DNA of 64,000 bases. Origin: 20CM-4-69-16 sp035637455 (GTDB lineage: Bacteria > Gemmatimonadota > Gemmatimonadetes > Gemmatimonadales > GWC2-71-9). The translations under genes were made by a program, and so were the position numbers. The notes under the pieces were generated by a model. The model was not told the origin of the DNA, searched no databases, and saw nothing but the letters and a program-made list of their open reading frames with translations. Position 1 is the first letter of the stretch. Every line of letters begins with the position of its first letter. The stretch is taken from assembly GCA_035637455.1 (NCBI GenBank), contig DASPXE010000007.1, positions 1 through 64,000 of the forward strand, written 5' to 3'. Below, in pieces: positions 1-10,010 of the stretch.

Positions 1-999
1 GGCAAGCTGCCACCCGGTCACAAAGTCCTCAACGGCGTTCGGCCGCCCGTTAAGTACGCGGACGCGGACGACCTTCGCGCCGGTGGGCACGCTGCGGTTC
101 CAGGAGCCGTGATAGGTCATGAAGGCGTCGCCCTGGTACTCGGCCGGGAATTTCGTGCCCGTGTAGAACGTCAGCCCGAGCGGCGCCGAGTGCGCCTGCA
201 CAGTCAGCGCCGGCGGCTCGACGCCGGCGCAGTTCGCGCTGGGGTACTCTGGATTCGGCTGGTTCGGCAGGTAGCATTGCGGCCAACCATACCACTTGCC
301 GTCCTTCAAAATGTTCAGGTGCTCGGGCGGTAAGTCGTCGCCGAGGTAATCGCGATCGTTGTTGTTGGCCCACAGCTCGCCGCTGCTGGGGTTGAACGCC
401 AGCCCCACTGAGTTGCGCAGTCCCGTGGCGAACGTGTGGGCACCCGACCCGTCCAAGTTGTAGCGCGTGACGGCCGCCCGAGGTGGTGCGTCGTCGCAGA
501 TGTTGCATGAGGATCCGACGGCGACGTACAGCAGATTGTCCGGCCCGAACGCGAATGTCCGCGTGCTGTGGCCGCCGGCAGGGAGCCCCGAAACGACGGT
601 CACGGGGGTGGTGGCGCCCGGGTCGAGCCGCTTCACCGCAGTCTCCTGCGCGAAGTACAGGGTGTCGCCGCGGAACGCGATGCCCGAGGGGTCGCTCAAG
701 CCGGTCAGCACCGGCGCGACCGATTCCGCCACGCCGTCGCCGTTCGCGTCCACGAGCCGGACGATCTGCCCCGATCCGGACTGCGTCGCGTACACCGCGC
801 CGCCCGGACCGAGCGCGAGGAAGCGCACGCCGCCGAGGTTTTGAGCGAAGCTGTTGACCGTAAACCCGGCCGGCACATACAGGACGTGACCGGCGATCGG
901 GATCGAGTCGCCCCCCCCTCCCCCTCCCCCGCCCCCGCCCGTGGGCGCCCGTGGGCTACAGCCGGTCACCATCCAGATGACCAGGATGAGTCGCTCCAT
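1..999 (-). CDS. PQQ-type sugar dehydrogenase (GDH/SNDH beta-propeller) lipoprotein, 3' end outside window
   Basis: The reading frame runs off the left edge, so 333 codons are visible. The N-terminus is a lipoprotein signal ending in the lipobox MVTGC (Cys14), followed by a linker with an unbroken run of about ten glycines encoded by a G-rich tract (C-run at 911-918 on the plus strand). After that comes a soluble-glucose-dehydrogenase-like propeller, with phrases such as GLRNSVGLAFNPSSGELWA, PEHLNILKDGKWYGWPQCY and YQGDAFMTYHGSWNRSVP that are characteristic of the GSDH/L-sorbosone dehydrogenase family. Those enzymes oxidise sugars in the periplasm with PQQ. The start ATG follows a strong AGGAGG that contains the stop codon of the upstream E1 alpha gene, so the two are translationally coupled. 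The actual substrate is unknown. Confidence 0.88.
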   Translation of the reverse strand, partial: MERLILVIWMVTGCSPRAPTGGGGGGGGGGDSIPIAGHVLYVPAGFTVNSFAQNLGGVRFLALGPGGAVYATQSGSGQIVRLVDANGDGVAESVAPVLTGLSDPSGIAFRGDTLYFAQETAVKRLDPGATTPVTVVSGLPAGGHSTRTFAFGPDNLLYVAVGSSCNICDDAPPRAAVTRYNLDGSGAHTFATGLRNSVGLAFNPSSGELWANNNDRDYLGDDLPPEHLNILKDGKWYGWPQCYLPNQPNPEYPSANCAGVEPPALTVQAHSAPLGLTFYTGTKFPAEYQGDAFMTYHGSWNRSVPTGAKVVRVRVLNGRPNAVEDFVTGWQLA

Positions 1000-1008
1000 G
1001 CGTGCCTC

Positions 1009-2103
1009 CTACCGACCGTTCCTGGCGTATACCCCGAAGCGCGCGCTCTCCCCCGCGGGCATCTTTTCCCGGCTCGCGACCGCCTGCTCCGCCGCCTGCT
1101 CGACCGCTGCCGTCACTTCCGCTTCCACCGCCTCCAGCTGCTGCGCCGTCCGGCCCTCTTCCTTCAAGTATTCCTCGTACAGCCCGATCGGGTCCCGCTT
1201 CCCCCACGTGTTGAACAGTTCAGCGGAGAACGTCTCCCGCGCCTCGCGCTCATCGTGGGTTGCGTGGCCGCCCATCCGGAACGTCTCGGCGATCAGCATC
1301 GCGGGCCCCTCGCTCTCGCGGCAGCGCTCGGTGGCGAGCCGCGTCGCGGCCCACGCATCGAGCACGTTGTTCCCGTCGAACGCGGCGCTCCACATGCCGT
1401 AGCTCGCGGGCCAATCCTTGAAGTTGCCGGCGAGGTGGTGCTGGTCGAGCCGGGTGCCGAGGGCGACCTGGTTGTTCTGGATCACGAAGATGGCGGGGAC
1501 CCGCTGGACGGCCGCGAAGTTCGTGCCCTCGTGCGCCGCGGCGGTCTTGGTCGCGCCGTCGCCCACCCACGTGAGCGCCACGCGCCGCTCGCCTTTCATC
1601 TTGAACGTCAGCGCGATCCCGCAGATCACCGGCACCATGTCCCCGACGTGGGAGATCGGCTGCAGCACGCCGTGGGAGAATGAGCCCACGTGCAGGTCGC
1701 GACCGCGCGACGGCGCGTCGTCGCTCCCGAGGTAGGCCCGCAGCATGTCGGCGAGGGGCATGCCAAGCTCACAGCACGCGGCAGCGTTCCGGATCATCGG
1801 CGCGACGATGTCCTTCCCCCGCTCGAGCGCGTGCACCGGGCCGACGGTCGTCGCCTCTTCGCCCGTGCCCAGCCAGGCCTTGGAGATCACTCCCGTGCGC
1901 ACCCAGCGCTGCAGCTGGATGTCGTGCAGCCGGGCACGCAGCAGGCCGGCGTACAGCCCCAGTTTGTCGTCGCTCGAGAGTCGGGAAACGAGCGCGGCGC
2001 GCTCGGGGCTGTGCTCGATTGTCTCCCGGAAGCGGCGCACCAGCGCGGGGTCGGCCTTCCAGTCGACGTACTCGGGGGGATCGAATGCCGGGAAGCGTTT
2101 CAA
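1009..2103 (-). CDS. Thiamine-diphosphate-dependent dehydrogenase E1 component, alpha subunit (pyruvate or branched-chain 2-oxoacid type)
   Basis: 364 residues, normal for E1 alpha of 2-oxoacid dehydrogenase complexes (PF00676), which decarboxylate a 2-oxoacid and pass the acyl group to E2 lipoate. The TPP/Mg motif is visible as GDGATKTAAAHEG followed about 20 residues later by VIQNNQVA, the GDG-x(~26)-NN signature. The phosphorylation-loop region reads FRMGGHATHDE, matching the branched-chain/pyruvate family (YRxGxHSTSDD). No in-frame ATG lies near the N-terminus; the start is TTG at 2103, directly after the kinase stop codon (TAGTTG). No E1 beta or E2 gene is in the window, so either they are elsewhere or this is an E1 alpha-like orphan. 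Confidence 0.88.
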   Translation of the reverse strand: MKRFPAFDPPEYVDWKADPALVRRFRETIEHSPERAALVSRLSSDDKLGLYAGLLRARLHDIQLQRWVRTGVISKAWLGTGEEATTVGPVHALERGKDIVAPMIRNAAACCELGMPLADMLRAYLGSDDAPSRGRDLHVGSFSHGVLQPISHVGDMVPVICGIALTFKMKGERRVALTWVGDGATKTAAAHEGTNFAAVQRVPAIFVIQNNQVALGTRLDQHHLAGNFKDWPASYGMWSAAFDGNNVLDAWAATRLATERCRESEGPAMLIAETFRMGGHATHDEREARETFSAELFNTWGKRDPIGLYEEYLKEEGRTAQQLEAVEAEVTAAVEQAAEQAVASREKMPAGESARFGVYARNGR

Positions 2104-3183
2104 CTACTTCAGCTTCTCCTTGATCCTGGAGAACAGGCCGCCCTCGTGGGTCGCCGTGAGGGCGTCGGCGAATTCGAGGGCCGTGCCGTAGCGCGCGTCG
2201 GGACTCGATTCGAGCGCTCGGGCGAGCGCCTTCTCGAGGTTCGCGGGGAGATCGGGCCGGAGCTGACGCAGCTGCCTCGGCCGATCACGCAGCCGCGCGA
2301 TCATCATCTCCTGGGCGTTCCGCCCCTGGAACGGCAGCTTACCGGTGAACATCTCGAACGCCACGATGCCGAGGGCGTAGATATCGGAGCGCCCGTCCAG
2401 CGGCCTCCCGCGGATCTGCTCGGGGCTCATGAACTCCGGCGTGCCGAGGATGATGCCGGTCGCCGTGAGCTTCGCGATCGCGGGATCGGCGCGGCGCTCC
2501 TTGGCGAGTCCGAAGTCCATGACGACGGCGCGGTCGCGGCCCCCGTCCTCTCGGACCAGCATGATGTTCTCGGGCTTCAAGTCGCGGTGCACGATCTGCA
2601 GCTCGTGGGCGTGGTGCAGCCCCGCGCAGACCTGGCGTAGCAGGTCGATCCCGTGGGCGAGCTCCATCGGCCCGCCCCGCACCTCGCGATCGGACAGCAG
2701 CTCGCCGTTCAAGAACGGCATCACCAGATAGATCAGGCCGTCCTCGGATTCGCCGAGACGCAGGATGCGGCACACGTTGGCGTGGTCGAGTCGCATGGCG
2801 AGGCCCGCCTCGCGACGCAGCCGCTCGATTGAGCTCCGGTCCGTCGCGAGCTTGGGCGAGAGCACCTTGATGGCCACCTCGTCGCCGCTCGCGACCTCGC
2901 GCGCCAGGTACACGTACGACATCCCACCCTCGCCCAGCTTCTTCATGACCTGGTAGCGCGCGTCGAGGGTCTGCCCCGACAGCGTCGCGGCGCGGTCGAG
3001 GCCGGGGCCGCGGCGGGGGCCAGGCGGGGTGCGGACGGCGGTCGCCCCGCCTCCGGACGGCGCGGCCGGTGTAGGGGAGGGCGCCTTCGACTGCGCCTCG
3101 ACGAGCATGTTGCCGTCGCGCGGGCAGAAGCGCGCGGTCTCCGGGTAGACCGCGCCGCACCTGGGACAGCGACGTTCGCTCAT
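2104..3183 (-). CDS. Serine/threonine protein kinase with N-terminal zinc ribbon
   Basis: 359 residues. Residues 1-24 form a zinc-ribbon-like knuckle (CPRCG at 6-10, FCPRDG at 19-24), then a Pro/Gly/Ala-rich linker, then a complete Hanks-type kinase domain from about residue 85. All key motifs are present: Gly loop GEGGMSYVY, VAIK lysine, catalytic HRDLKPEN, DFGLAKE, and the APE equivalent SPEQI. The C-terminus ends about 25 residues after the kinase fold, with no transmembrane helix or PASTA domain, so it is cytoplasmic. ATG overlaps the stop codon of the diguanylate cyclase by 4 bases (ATGA), which argues for joint signalling output. The start chosen restores the zinc ribbon and agrees with the overlap. 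Confidence 0.93.
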   Translation of the reverse strand: MSERRCPRCGAVYPETARFCPRDGNMLVEAQSKAPSPTPAAPSGGGATAVRTPPGPRRGPGLDRAATLSGQTLDARYQVMKKLGEGGMSYVYLAREVASGDEVAIKVLSPKLATDRSSIERLRREAGLAMRLDHANVCRILRLGESEDGLIYLVMPFLNGELLSDREVRGGPMELAHGIDLLRQVCAGLHHAHELQIVHRDLKPENIMLVREDGGRDRAVVMDFGLAKERRADPAIAKLTATGIILGTPEFMSPEQIRGRPLDGRSDIYALGIVAFEMFTGKLPFQGRNAQEMMIARLRDRPRQLRQLRPDLPANLEKALARALESSPDARYGTALEFADALTATHEGGLFSRIKEKLK

Positions 3184-4619
3184 TGCCGCACCAAATTGCG
3201 GCCTTCGTTCTTCGCGCGATAGAGGGCCTGGTCGGCGAGTGCGACGAAGCTGTCGGCGCCGGTCACGCGGTCGTCGGGGAACGAGGCGAGCCCGATCGAG
3301 ACCGTGAGGTTGAGCGGATTCTCGCCGGGATCGGCGAAATCGTGGTGCATCATGCGGCGCCGCAGCCGCTCGGCGAAGATGGCCGCCCCGTGGAGCGCCG
3401 TCTCCGGCATCACCACGACGAACTCCTCGCCGCCATAGCGCGCCACCAGATCCACCGACCGCGCCTCGCGCCGCAGGATCTCGCCGACTTGCCGCAGCAC
3501 CGAGTCCCCCGCGATGTGGCCGCGGGTGTCGTTCACCAGCTTGAAACGGTCGATGTCGGCGAGCAGGATCGTGACCGCCAAGTTGTACCGGCCGGCGCGG
3601 TCGAGCTCCTGCCCGAGCTCTTCGGAGAGCGCGCGGCGATTGAGGCAGCCGGTGAGGGCGTCTGTCGCGGCGAGCTTCTCCAGCCGCTTCTTGTCGGATA
3701 CCGCGGTCTCGAAGTCGTAGGCCTTCTCGATCGCCGCCACGGCCGTGCGGATCACGGTCTCGGCGAACTGGGCGTCGGCGCGGGTGAGCGGCGGGTCCTC
3801 GCCCGTGGTGCGGAGAAAGAACACGCCCACCTGCTGATCCTTCATGGAAAAGGGCAGCGCCACCGCGGAGCGCGTCGGGACGGTGATGCGCTCGCGCTCC
3901 CAGCGCACGCGCTCCTCCGCGTACAGCGGGTCGGCCGCGACGTCCTCCACCAGCACCGCGCGACCGCTCGCGAGCGCGCGCTCGATCTCGGGGTAGCGGG
4001 CGAGCTCGATCTGGAGGTTGCGCAGCATCGGGTTCTCGTACGCCGCCACTACGACGCCGAGCTGGTCGCCCGCCTTCGCGAGCACCATCGAGCACTTGGA
4101 GATCTGGAGCACGCGGGCGACCCGCCGCACGAGGATGTGGTAGATCTCGTCCGGCTTGAGCGAGTCGGTGACCTCGTGCAGGATATCGACGATGGCCGCC
4201 CGGCTCTGGGCCTCGTCCCGCGCGCGCGACAGCTCCTGCGCGGTGCGGATGTGCGCTTTCACGCGGGCGAGCAGCTCGCGCACCCGGAAGGGCTTGGCGA
4301 TGAAGTCGGCGGCGCCGAGGCCGAGCGACTTGACCGTCGCCTCCTCGGGCGGCATCGACGAGATCATCAGGACCGGGAGATCGCGGAACCGCTCGTCGGC
4401 CTTCATCTTGGCCAGGAGCTGCAGCCCGTCCACCTTGGGCATCATGATGTCGAGCAGCAGCAGGTGGGGACGCTCTTCCTCGAGCTTCCCCATGAGCCCC
4501 TCGCCGCCGGGCGCGACGCTGACGTCGTAGCCGTTCTCCTTGAGGATCCACGTCAGAGTGCGCACCAGCGACTGGTCGTCGTCGGCGACGAGGATCTTGG
4601 CCGCGGCGGGCTGGGGCAT
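3180..4619 (-). CDS. Response regulator diguanylate cyclase (receiver-GAF-GGDEF)
   Basis: 479 residues in three blocks. The receiver domain (about 8-122) has the acidic pocket VADDD and phospho-acceptor Asp57 in LLLLDIMMP. A GAF-like sensor domain covers about 145-305. The GGDEF domain (about 320-479) has the active-site variant GGEEF at 396-400, and an intact inhibitory RxxD I-site (RSVD) sits five residues before it. It should make cyclic di-GMP on phosphorylation by an unidentified histidine kinase and be product-inhibited. Its gene is tightly coupled to the kinase downstream and lies 7 bases below the PLP-enzyme gene. GGEEF is a catalytically competent variant in this family. Confidence 0.95.
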   Translation of the reverse strand: MPQPAAAKILVADDDQSLVRTLTWILKENGYDVSVAPGGEGLMGKLEEERPHLLLLDIMMPKVDGLQLLAKMKADERFRDLPVLMISSMPPEEATVKSLGLGAADFIAKPFRVRELLARVKAHIRTAQELSRARDEAQSRAAIVDILHEVTDSLKPDEIYHILVRRVARVLQISKCSMVLAKAGDQLGVVVAAYENPMLRNLQIELARYPEIERALASGRAVLVEDVAADPLYAEERVRWERERITVPTRSAVALPFSMKDQQVGVFFLRTTGEDPPLTRADAQFAETVIRTAVAAIEKAYDFETAVSDKKRLEKLAATDALTGCLNRRALSEELGQELDRAGRYNLAVTILLADIDRFKLVNDTRGHIAGDSVLRQVGEILRREARSVDLVARYGGEEFVVVMPETALHGAAIFAERLRRRMMHHDFADPGENPLNLTVSIGLASFPDDRVTGADSFVALADQALYRAKNEGRNLVRQ

Positions 4620-4626
4620 CGGTCGT

Positions 4627-5556
4627 TCAGTCCTCGAGCAGCGAGGGATCGACGTTGCCGCCGCTCACCACGAGCACGGTGGGCGGGACCGGCACGAGCG
4701 CGCCGGACCGCACCGCCGCGGTCGTCGCCGCCCCGGAGGGCTCGACCGCGAGGTGGCACTGGCGCCAGAGAAAATGCACCGCCTCGCGCAGCGTGTCATC
4801 TTCTACGAGGACGACCCCGCCGAGCCGGTCGCGATGGTGCGCGAGGTGGGCGAAGGGGATGTCCCCGACGGTGAGTGTGATCAACCCGTCGGCGAGGCTC
4901 GCCGTGCGCTCGAGCCGCACCGGCTGTCCGGCCGCGAGCGAGCGGGCGAGCTTGGGCGCGCCCGCCGGCTCGACGCCCCACACGCGCGCCGCGCTGTCCG
5001 CCGCCGCCAGGCCGACCACGACCCCCGAGATCAGCCCGCCCCCGCCCACTGGCACCACGACCGTTTGGACGTCGGGCAGCTCCGCGGCGATCTCGAGCCC
5101 CACCGTCGCCTGCCCGGCGACGATGTCCGGATGGTCGAACGGCGGCACCACGGCGAGTCCTTCGCGCGCGGCGATCTCCTCGGCCTTCACCTGCCGGTCC
5201 TGTGACGTGCGACCGGCGACGACGACCTCGCCACCCCACTTCCTCACGCCCGCCACCTTGACCGCCGGCGCGGTCTCGGGCATTACCACGACCGCGCGGA
5301 TCCCCAGCAGCTGGGCCGCGTAGGCCACCGCCTGGCCATGGTTGCCGCTCGAGTAGGTGATCACGCCCTGGCGCCTGACGGCGAGCGGCAGACGGCTGAT
5401 CGCGTTGTAGGCACCCCGGATCTTGAAGGCGCCCATCGGCTGCAGGTTCTCGAGCTTCAAGTAGGCGTCGAGCGGCTCCACGTAGCGGAGCGGCGTCCGG
5501 ACGGCGACACCGCGCAGCCGCTCAGCCGCCTCGCGGACCTCTTGGGCGGTCACCAC
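4627..5556 (-). CDS. PLP-dependent serine/threonine dehydratase-like enzyme (fold type II)
   Basis: 309 residues, the size of catabolic or single-domain threonine/serine dehydratases and serine racemases; no C-terminal ACT domain, so not the allosteric IlvA form. The PLP lysine is in GAFKIRGAYN, the substrate loop is SSGNHGQAVAYAA, and the phosphate-binding glycine loop is VGGGGLISG. The family deaminates L-Thr/L-Ser to 2-oxobutyrate/pyruvate and ammonia or racemises Ser; the specific activity cannot be read here. The start is a GTG at 5556, with a second in-frame GTG one codon upstream; both sit 2-6 bases from the gyrA stop, so translation is probably coupled to gyrA. Confidence 0.9.
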   Translation of the reverse strand: MVTAQEVREAAERLRGVAVRTPLRYVEPLDAYLKLENLQPMGAFKIRGAYNAISRLPLAVRRQGVITYSSGNHGQAVAYAAQLLGIRAVVVMPETAPAVKVAGVRKWGGEVVVAGRTSQDRQVKAEEIAAREGLAVVPPFDHPDIVAGQATVGLEIAAELPDVQTVVVPVGGGGLISGVVVGLAAADSAARVWGVEPAGAPKLARSLAAGQPVRLERTASLADGLITLTVGDIPFAHLAHHRDRLGGVVLVEDDTLREAVHFLWRQCHLAVEPSGAATTAAVRSGALVPVPPTVLVVSGGNVDPSLLED

Positions 5557-5558
5557 GC

Positions 5559-8117
<2,559 letters not shown>

Positions 8118-8121
8118 GAAC

Positions 8122-8159
8122 GACAGGGGCTCAGGGTTAGGGACAGGGGCTCGGGCTTG
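8122..8159. repeat. Short direct repeat in gyrA leader
   Basis: GACAGGGGCTC occurs twice 20 bases apart, inside a G-triplet pattern spaced at about 6-7 bases (G-runs at 8126, 8134, 8140, 8146 and 8153). It lies within 5-45 bases of the gyrA start codon and would be in the mRNA leader. It resembles the heptanucleotide arrays seen at other gene boundaries in the window but is the least regular of them. Confidence 0.5.
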
Positions 8160-8177
8160 CTCGACCAGACCTAAGTT

Positions 8178-8206
8178 CCTATAAAATAATCACTTAGACA
8201 AGAAAG
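8178..8206 (-). promoter_or_regulatory. Candidate promoter for the gyrA run
   Basis: The only AT-rich island in the gyrA upstream region. On the minus strand, TATAGG lies at 8183-8178 and CTTTCT or TTTCTT lies 16-17 bases upstream. The match to -35 is weak, so the position is tentative. Confidence 0.3.
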
Positions 8207-8300
8207 TTCAACCCGCTGAAGGGCGTCAAGTCGCTGCAGGGCGAAGGCTTAGCGAGCGCGATCCGGTTGATGGTCGGTTGATGGCGACGCGCTAGCATAT

Positions 8301-8413
8301 CCCACGCTGAAGCGTGGGCTCGGCCAGCACTGTGCTGAAGCACAACGAGCGAAGCGAATCCGTGGGAGCGACTGTCCTTCAGGACCGCGCTGCGCCGGGC
8401 TCATGCTTACAGG
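8301..8413. repeat. Left palindromic cluster of IS200-like element
   Basis: Contains three small hairpins: CCCACGC-TGAA-GCGTGGG (8301-8318), TGTGC-TGAA-GCACA (8331-8344) and GTCCT-TC-AGGAC (8374-8385). The cluster ends AGGATGGGAAC, the same wording as the right flank. The TGAA tetraloop and the ACTGTCCTT/AGGATGGGAAC words are shared with the right cluster, so both flanks derive from one compound palindromic module. Single-strand hairpins at both ends are the recognition sites used by Y1 transposases. Upstream of this, 8210-8300 holds no ORF that looks real. Confidence 0.75.
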
Positions 8414-8851
8414 ATGGGAACAACAACGTATCACACGGTGATTTCCCGCTTCGGCATGTCCGCTCATCAGCTCTACGTCCACCTCGCCTGGACTACCCGC
8501 GATCGCCGTCCGATGATCGATTGTCCCACGCGCCAGTTCCTGGAGCAGTACTTTCGTCGAACGGCTGCACGGGAGCGCGCTGACGTCGTTACGCTTGCCA
8601 TTCTCCGCACGCACGTCCACATGCTGCTCCGCACCGTCCCCCGCATCGACCTGCCACGACTGGTTCAATACTTCAAGGGTGGGAGTAGCTATGCCGCGAG
8701 CCGTCTCCCCGGAAATGTCCTCGGATTGCGTTGGGCACCGGAATACTCTGCTACGACCGTGGGACCAAAACAGCTCGCCGATGTGATTCGGTACATCGAG
8801 GGGCAAGGCAAGCATCACCCAGGAGAAGCAGTGGAGGATGGCGTCCGTTGA
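8414..8851 (+). CDS. IS200/REP-type Y1 (HUH) single-strand transposase
   Basis: 145 residues, typical for a Y1_Tnp (PF01797) protein. The HUH metal-binding motif is visible as RTHVHMLL and the nucleophilic tyrosine is in DVIRYIEGQGKHH near the C-terminus. The fold start YVHLAWTTRDRRPMI matches the family's YIHIVFATKxR opening. The listed ATG sits inside the left palindrome; ATG at 8456, in the same frame, gives a start closer to family N-termini (MSAHQLYVHLAW). No accessory tnpB is present, so this is an IS200-like or RAYT-like element. The ORF looks intact, so the element may still be active. Confidence 0.88.
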   Translation: MGTTTYHTVISRFGMSAHQLYVHLAWTTRDRRPMIDCPTRQFLEQYFRRTAARERADVVTLAILRTHVHMLLRTVPRIDLPRLVQYFKGGSSYAASRLPGNVLGLRWAPEYSATTVGPKQLADVIRYIEGQGKHHPGEAVEDGVR

Positions 8852-8852
8852 T

Positions 8853-8933
8853 GTTCCCAGGCTGAAGCCTTGGCTCGGCAGACACTGTCCTTAAGGACAG
8901 TGATGGCCGAGCCCATCCTTCTAGGATGGGAAC
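8853..8933. repeat. Right compound palindrome of IS200-like element
   Basis: An 80-base structure starting right after the transposase stop. It has three parts: hairpin AGGC-TGAA-GCCT near 8859-8870; a nested stem GGCTCGGC (8872-8879) / GCCGAGCC (8906-8913) enclosing ACTGTCC-TTAA-GGACAGT (8884-8901); and CCCATCCT-TCT-AGGATGGG (8912-8930). All stems are perfect or nearly so. The whole can fold as a three-hairpin cruciform and mirrors the left flank. Confidence 0.85.
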
Positions 8934-8956
8934 ACGGATCGGCATTCGAAGGGGAA

Positions 8957-10003
8957 TCACTCCGCCACCTGCACCACGATCTTCCCCATCTGCTCCCCTT
9001 TATCCAACCGCTCGAACGCCGCACGGACCTGCTCGAGGGGAAACACGCGATCGACGATCGGCCGCAGCGCGCCGCTCGCCAGCAGCCGCACGATCTCGCG
9101 GTATTCAGCGTCGTTCCCCATCGTCGAGCCCAGAATGCTCCAGTGATACCAGAAGAGTCGCCGGAGGTCGATCGCAACCTTGGGGCCGGTCGTGGCGCCG
9201 CAGCTCACCAGTCGGCCGCCGCGACCGAGCGACCGTAGCGACTCCTCCCACGTCGCCTCTCCGACGTTCTCGATCACTACGTCCGCACCCCGCTTGCCCG
9301 TCAGCGCGCGGACCTCCTGAGACACCTTCTGGGTGCGGTGATTGAGCGTCACGTCGGCGCCGAGCTGCCGCGCCGCCGCGAGCTTCGCGTCGCTCGAGCT
9401 CGTGACGATCACCCGAGCGCCACGCAGCTTCGCGACGCGCAGCGCGGCGAGCGCCACGCCTCCTCCGATCCCCCAGATGAGCGCCGTCTCGCCACGCTCG
9501 AGCTGGGCCCGCGTCACGACCATGCGCCACGCCGTCAGCGTCACGAGGGAGAACGCGGCGGCTTCGGCCCAGCTGAGCGGCGGCGTCACTGTCGGGATGA
9601 TGGCGACATTCTGCTCGGGGACGACGATCGCCTCGCACAGCGTCCCCGGGACGTGCTCGCCGAGCAGGCGGTAGCTCACACACAGCGAATGCTCGCCGGC
9701 GCGGCAGTACTCGCAGCTGTAGTCGGAGATGCCGGGGTTGATCATGACGCGGTCGCCAGGCTTGACGGAGCGGACCTGCGCGCCGACGGCGTCGACCACC
9801 CCCGCCCCGTCCGCGCCCAGGATGTGGGGGAAGCGGTGCTCCACGGGCAGCCCGCGCACGACGTGGAGGTCGAGGTGGTTCAGCGCCGCGGCGCGGATCG
9901 CGACACGCACGTCACGGGGGCCCAGCGGCTCGGCGGGGAGGGGGACATCGGCAAGCTGCAGGCGATCGAGGCCGCCGGTCGCGCGGATAACGCAAGCGCG
10001 CAT
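8957..10003 (-). CDS. Zinc-type medium-chain dehydrogenase/reductase (alcohol dehydrogenase family)
   Basis: 348 residues. The GroES-like N-domain has GADGAGVVDAVG and a structural-zinc-like segment with Cys residues (SCEYCRAGEHSLC). The NAD(P)-binding Rossmann domain has GIGGGVALAALRVAKLRGA. The family interconverts alcohols and aldehydes or reduces enones with NAD(P)H, and the substrate cannot be told from sequence. It lies 7 bases downstream of the Big2/PD40 gene and probably shares its transcript. Confidence 0.88.
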   Translation of the reverse strand: MRACVIRATGGLDRLQLADVPLPAEPLGPRDVRVAIRAAALNHLDLHVVRGLPVEHRFPHILGADGAGVVDAVGAQVRSVKPGDRVMINPGISDYSCEYCRAGEHSLCVSYRLLGEHVPGTLCEAIVVPEQNVAIIPTVTPPLSWAEAAAFSLVTLTAWRMVVTRAQLERGETALIWGIGGGVALAALRVAKLRGARVIVTSSSDAKLAAARQLGADVTLNHRTQKVSQEVRALTGKRGADVVIENVGEATWEESLRSLGRGGRLVSCGATTGPKVAIDLRRLFWYHWSILGSTMGNDAEYREIVRLLASGALRPIVDRVFPLEQVRAAFERLDKGEQMGKIVVQVAE

Positions 10004-10010
10004 CGGCGGC

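Larger units (their letters stand above)
8301..8933 (+). mobile_element. IS200-like insertion element with palindromic termini
   Basis: One Y1 transposase ORF bracketed by related palindromic clusters, with no terminal inverted repeats or target duplication visible, as expected for peel-and-paste single-strand transposition. It separates the gyrA run from the MDR oxidoreductase. The element boundaries are taken as the outermost hairpins. Confidence 0.75.

Noticed and set aside
2104..4551. 815-codon minus-strand frame covering kinase and diguanylate cyclase
   Set aside because: Only its last 359 codons are the kinase; the upstream part is an out-of-frame reading of the diguanylate cyclase gene, which has its own clear frame.
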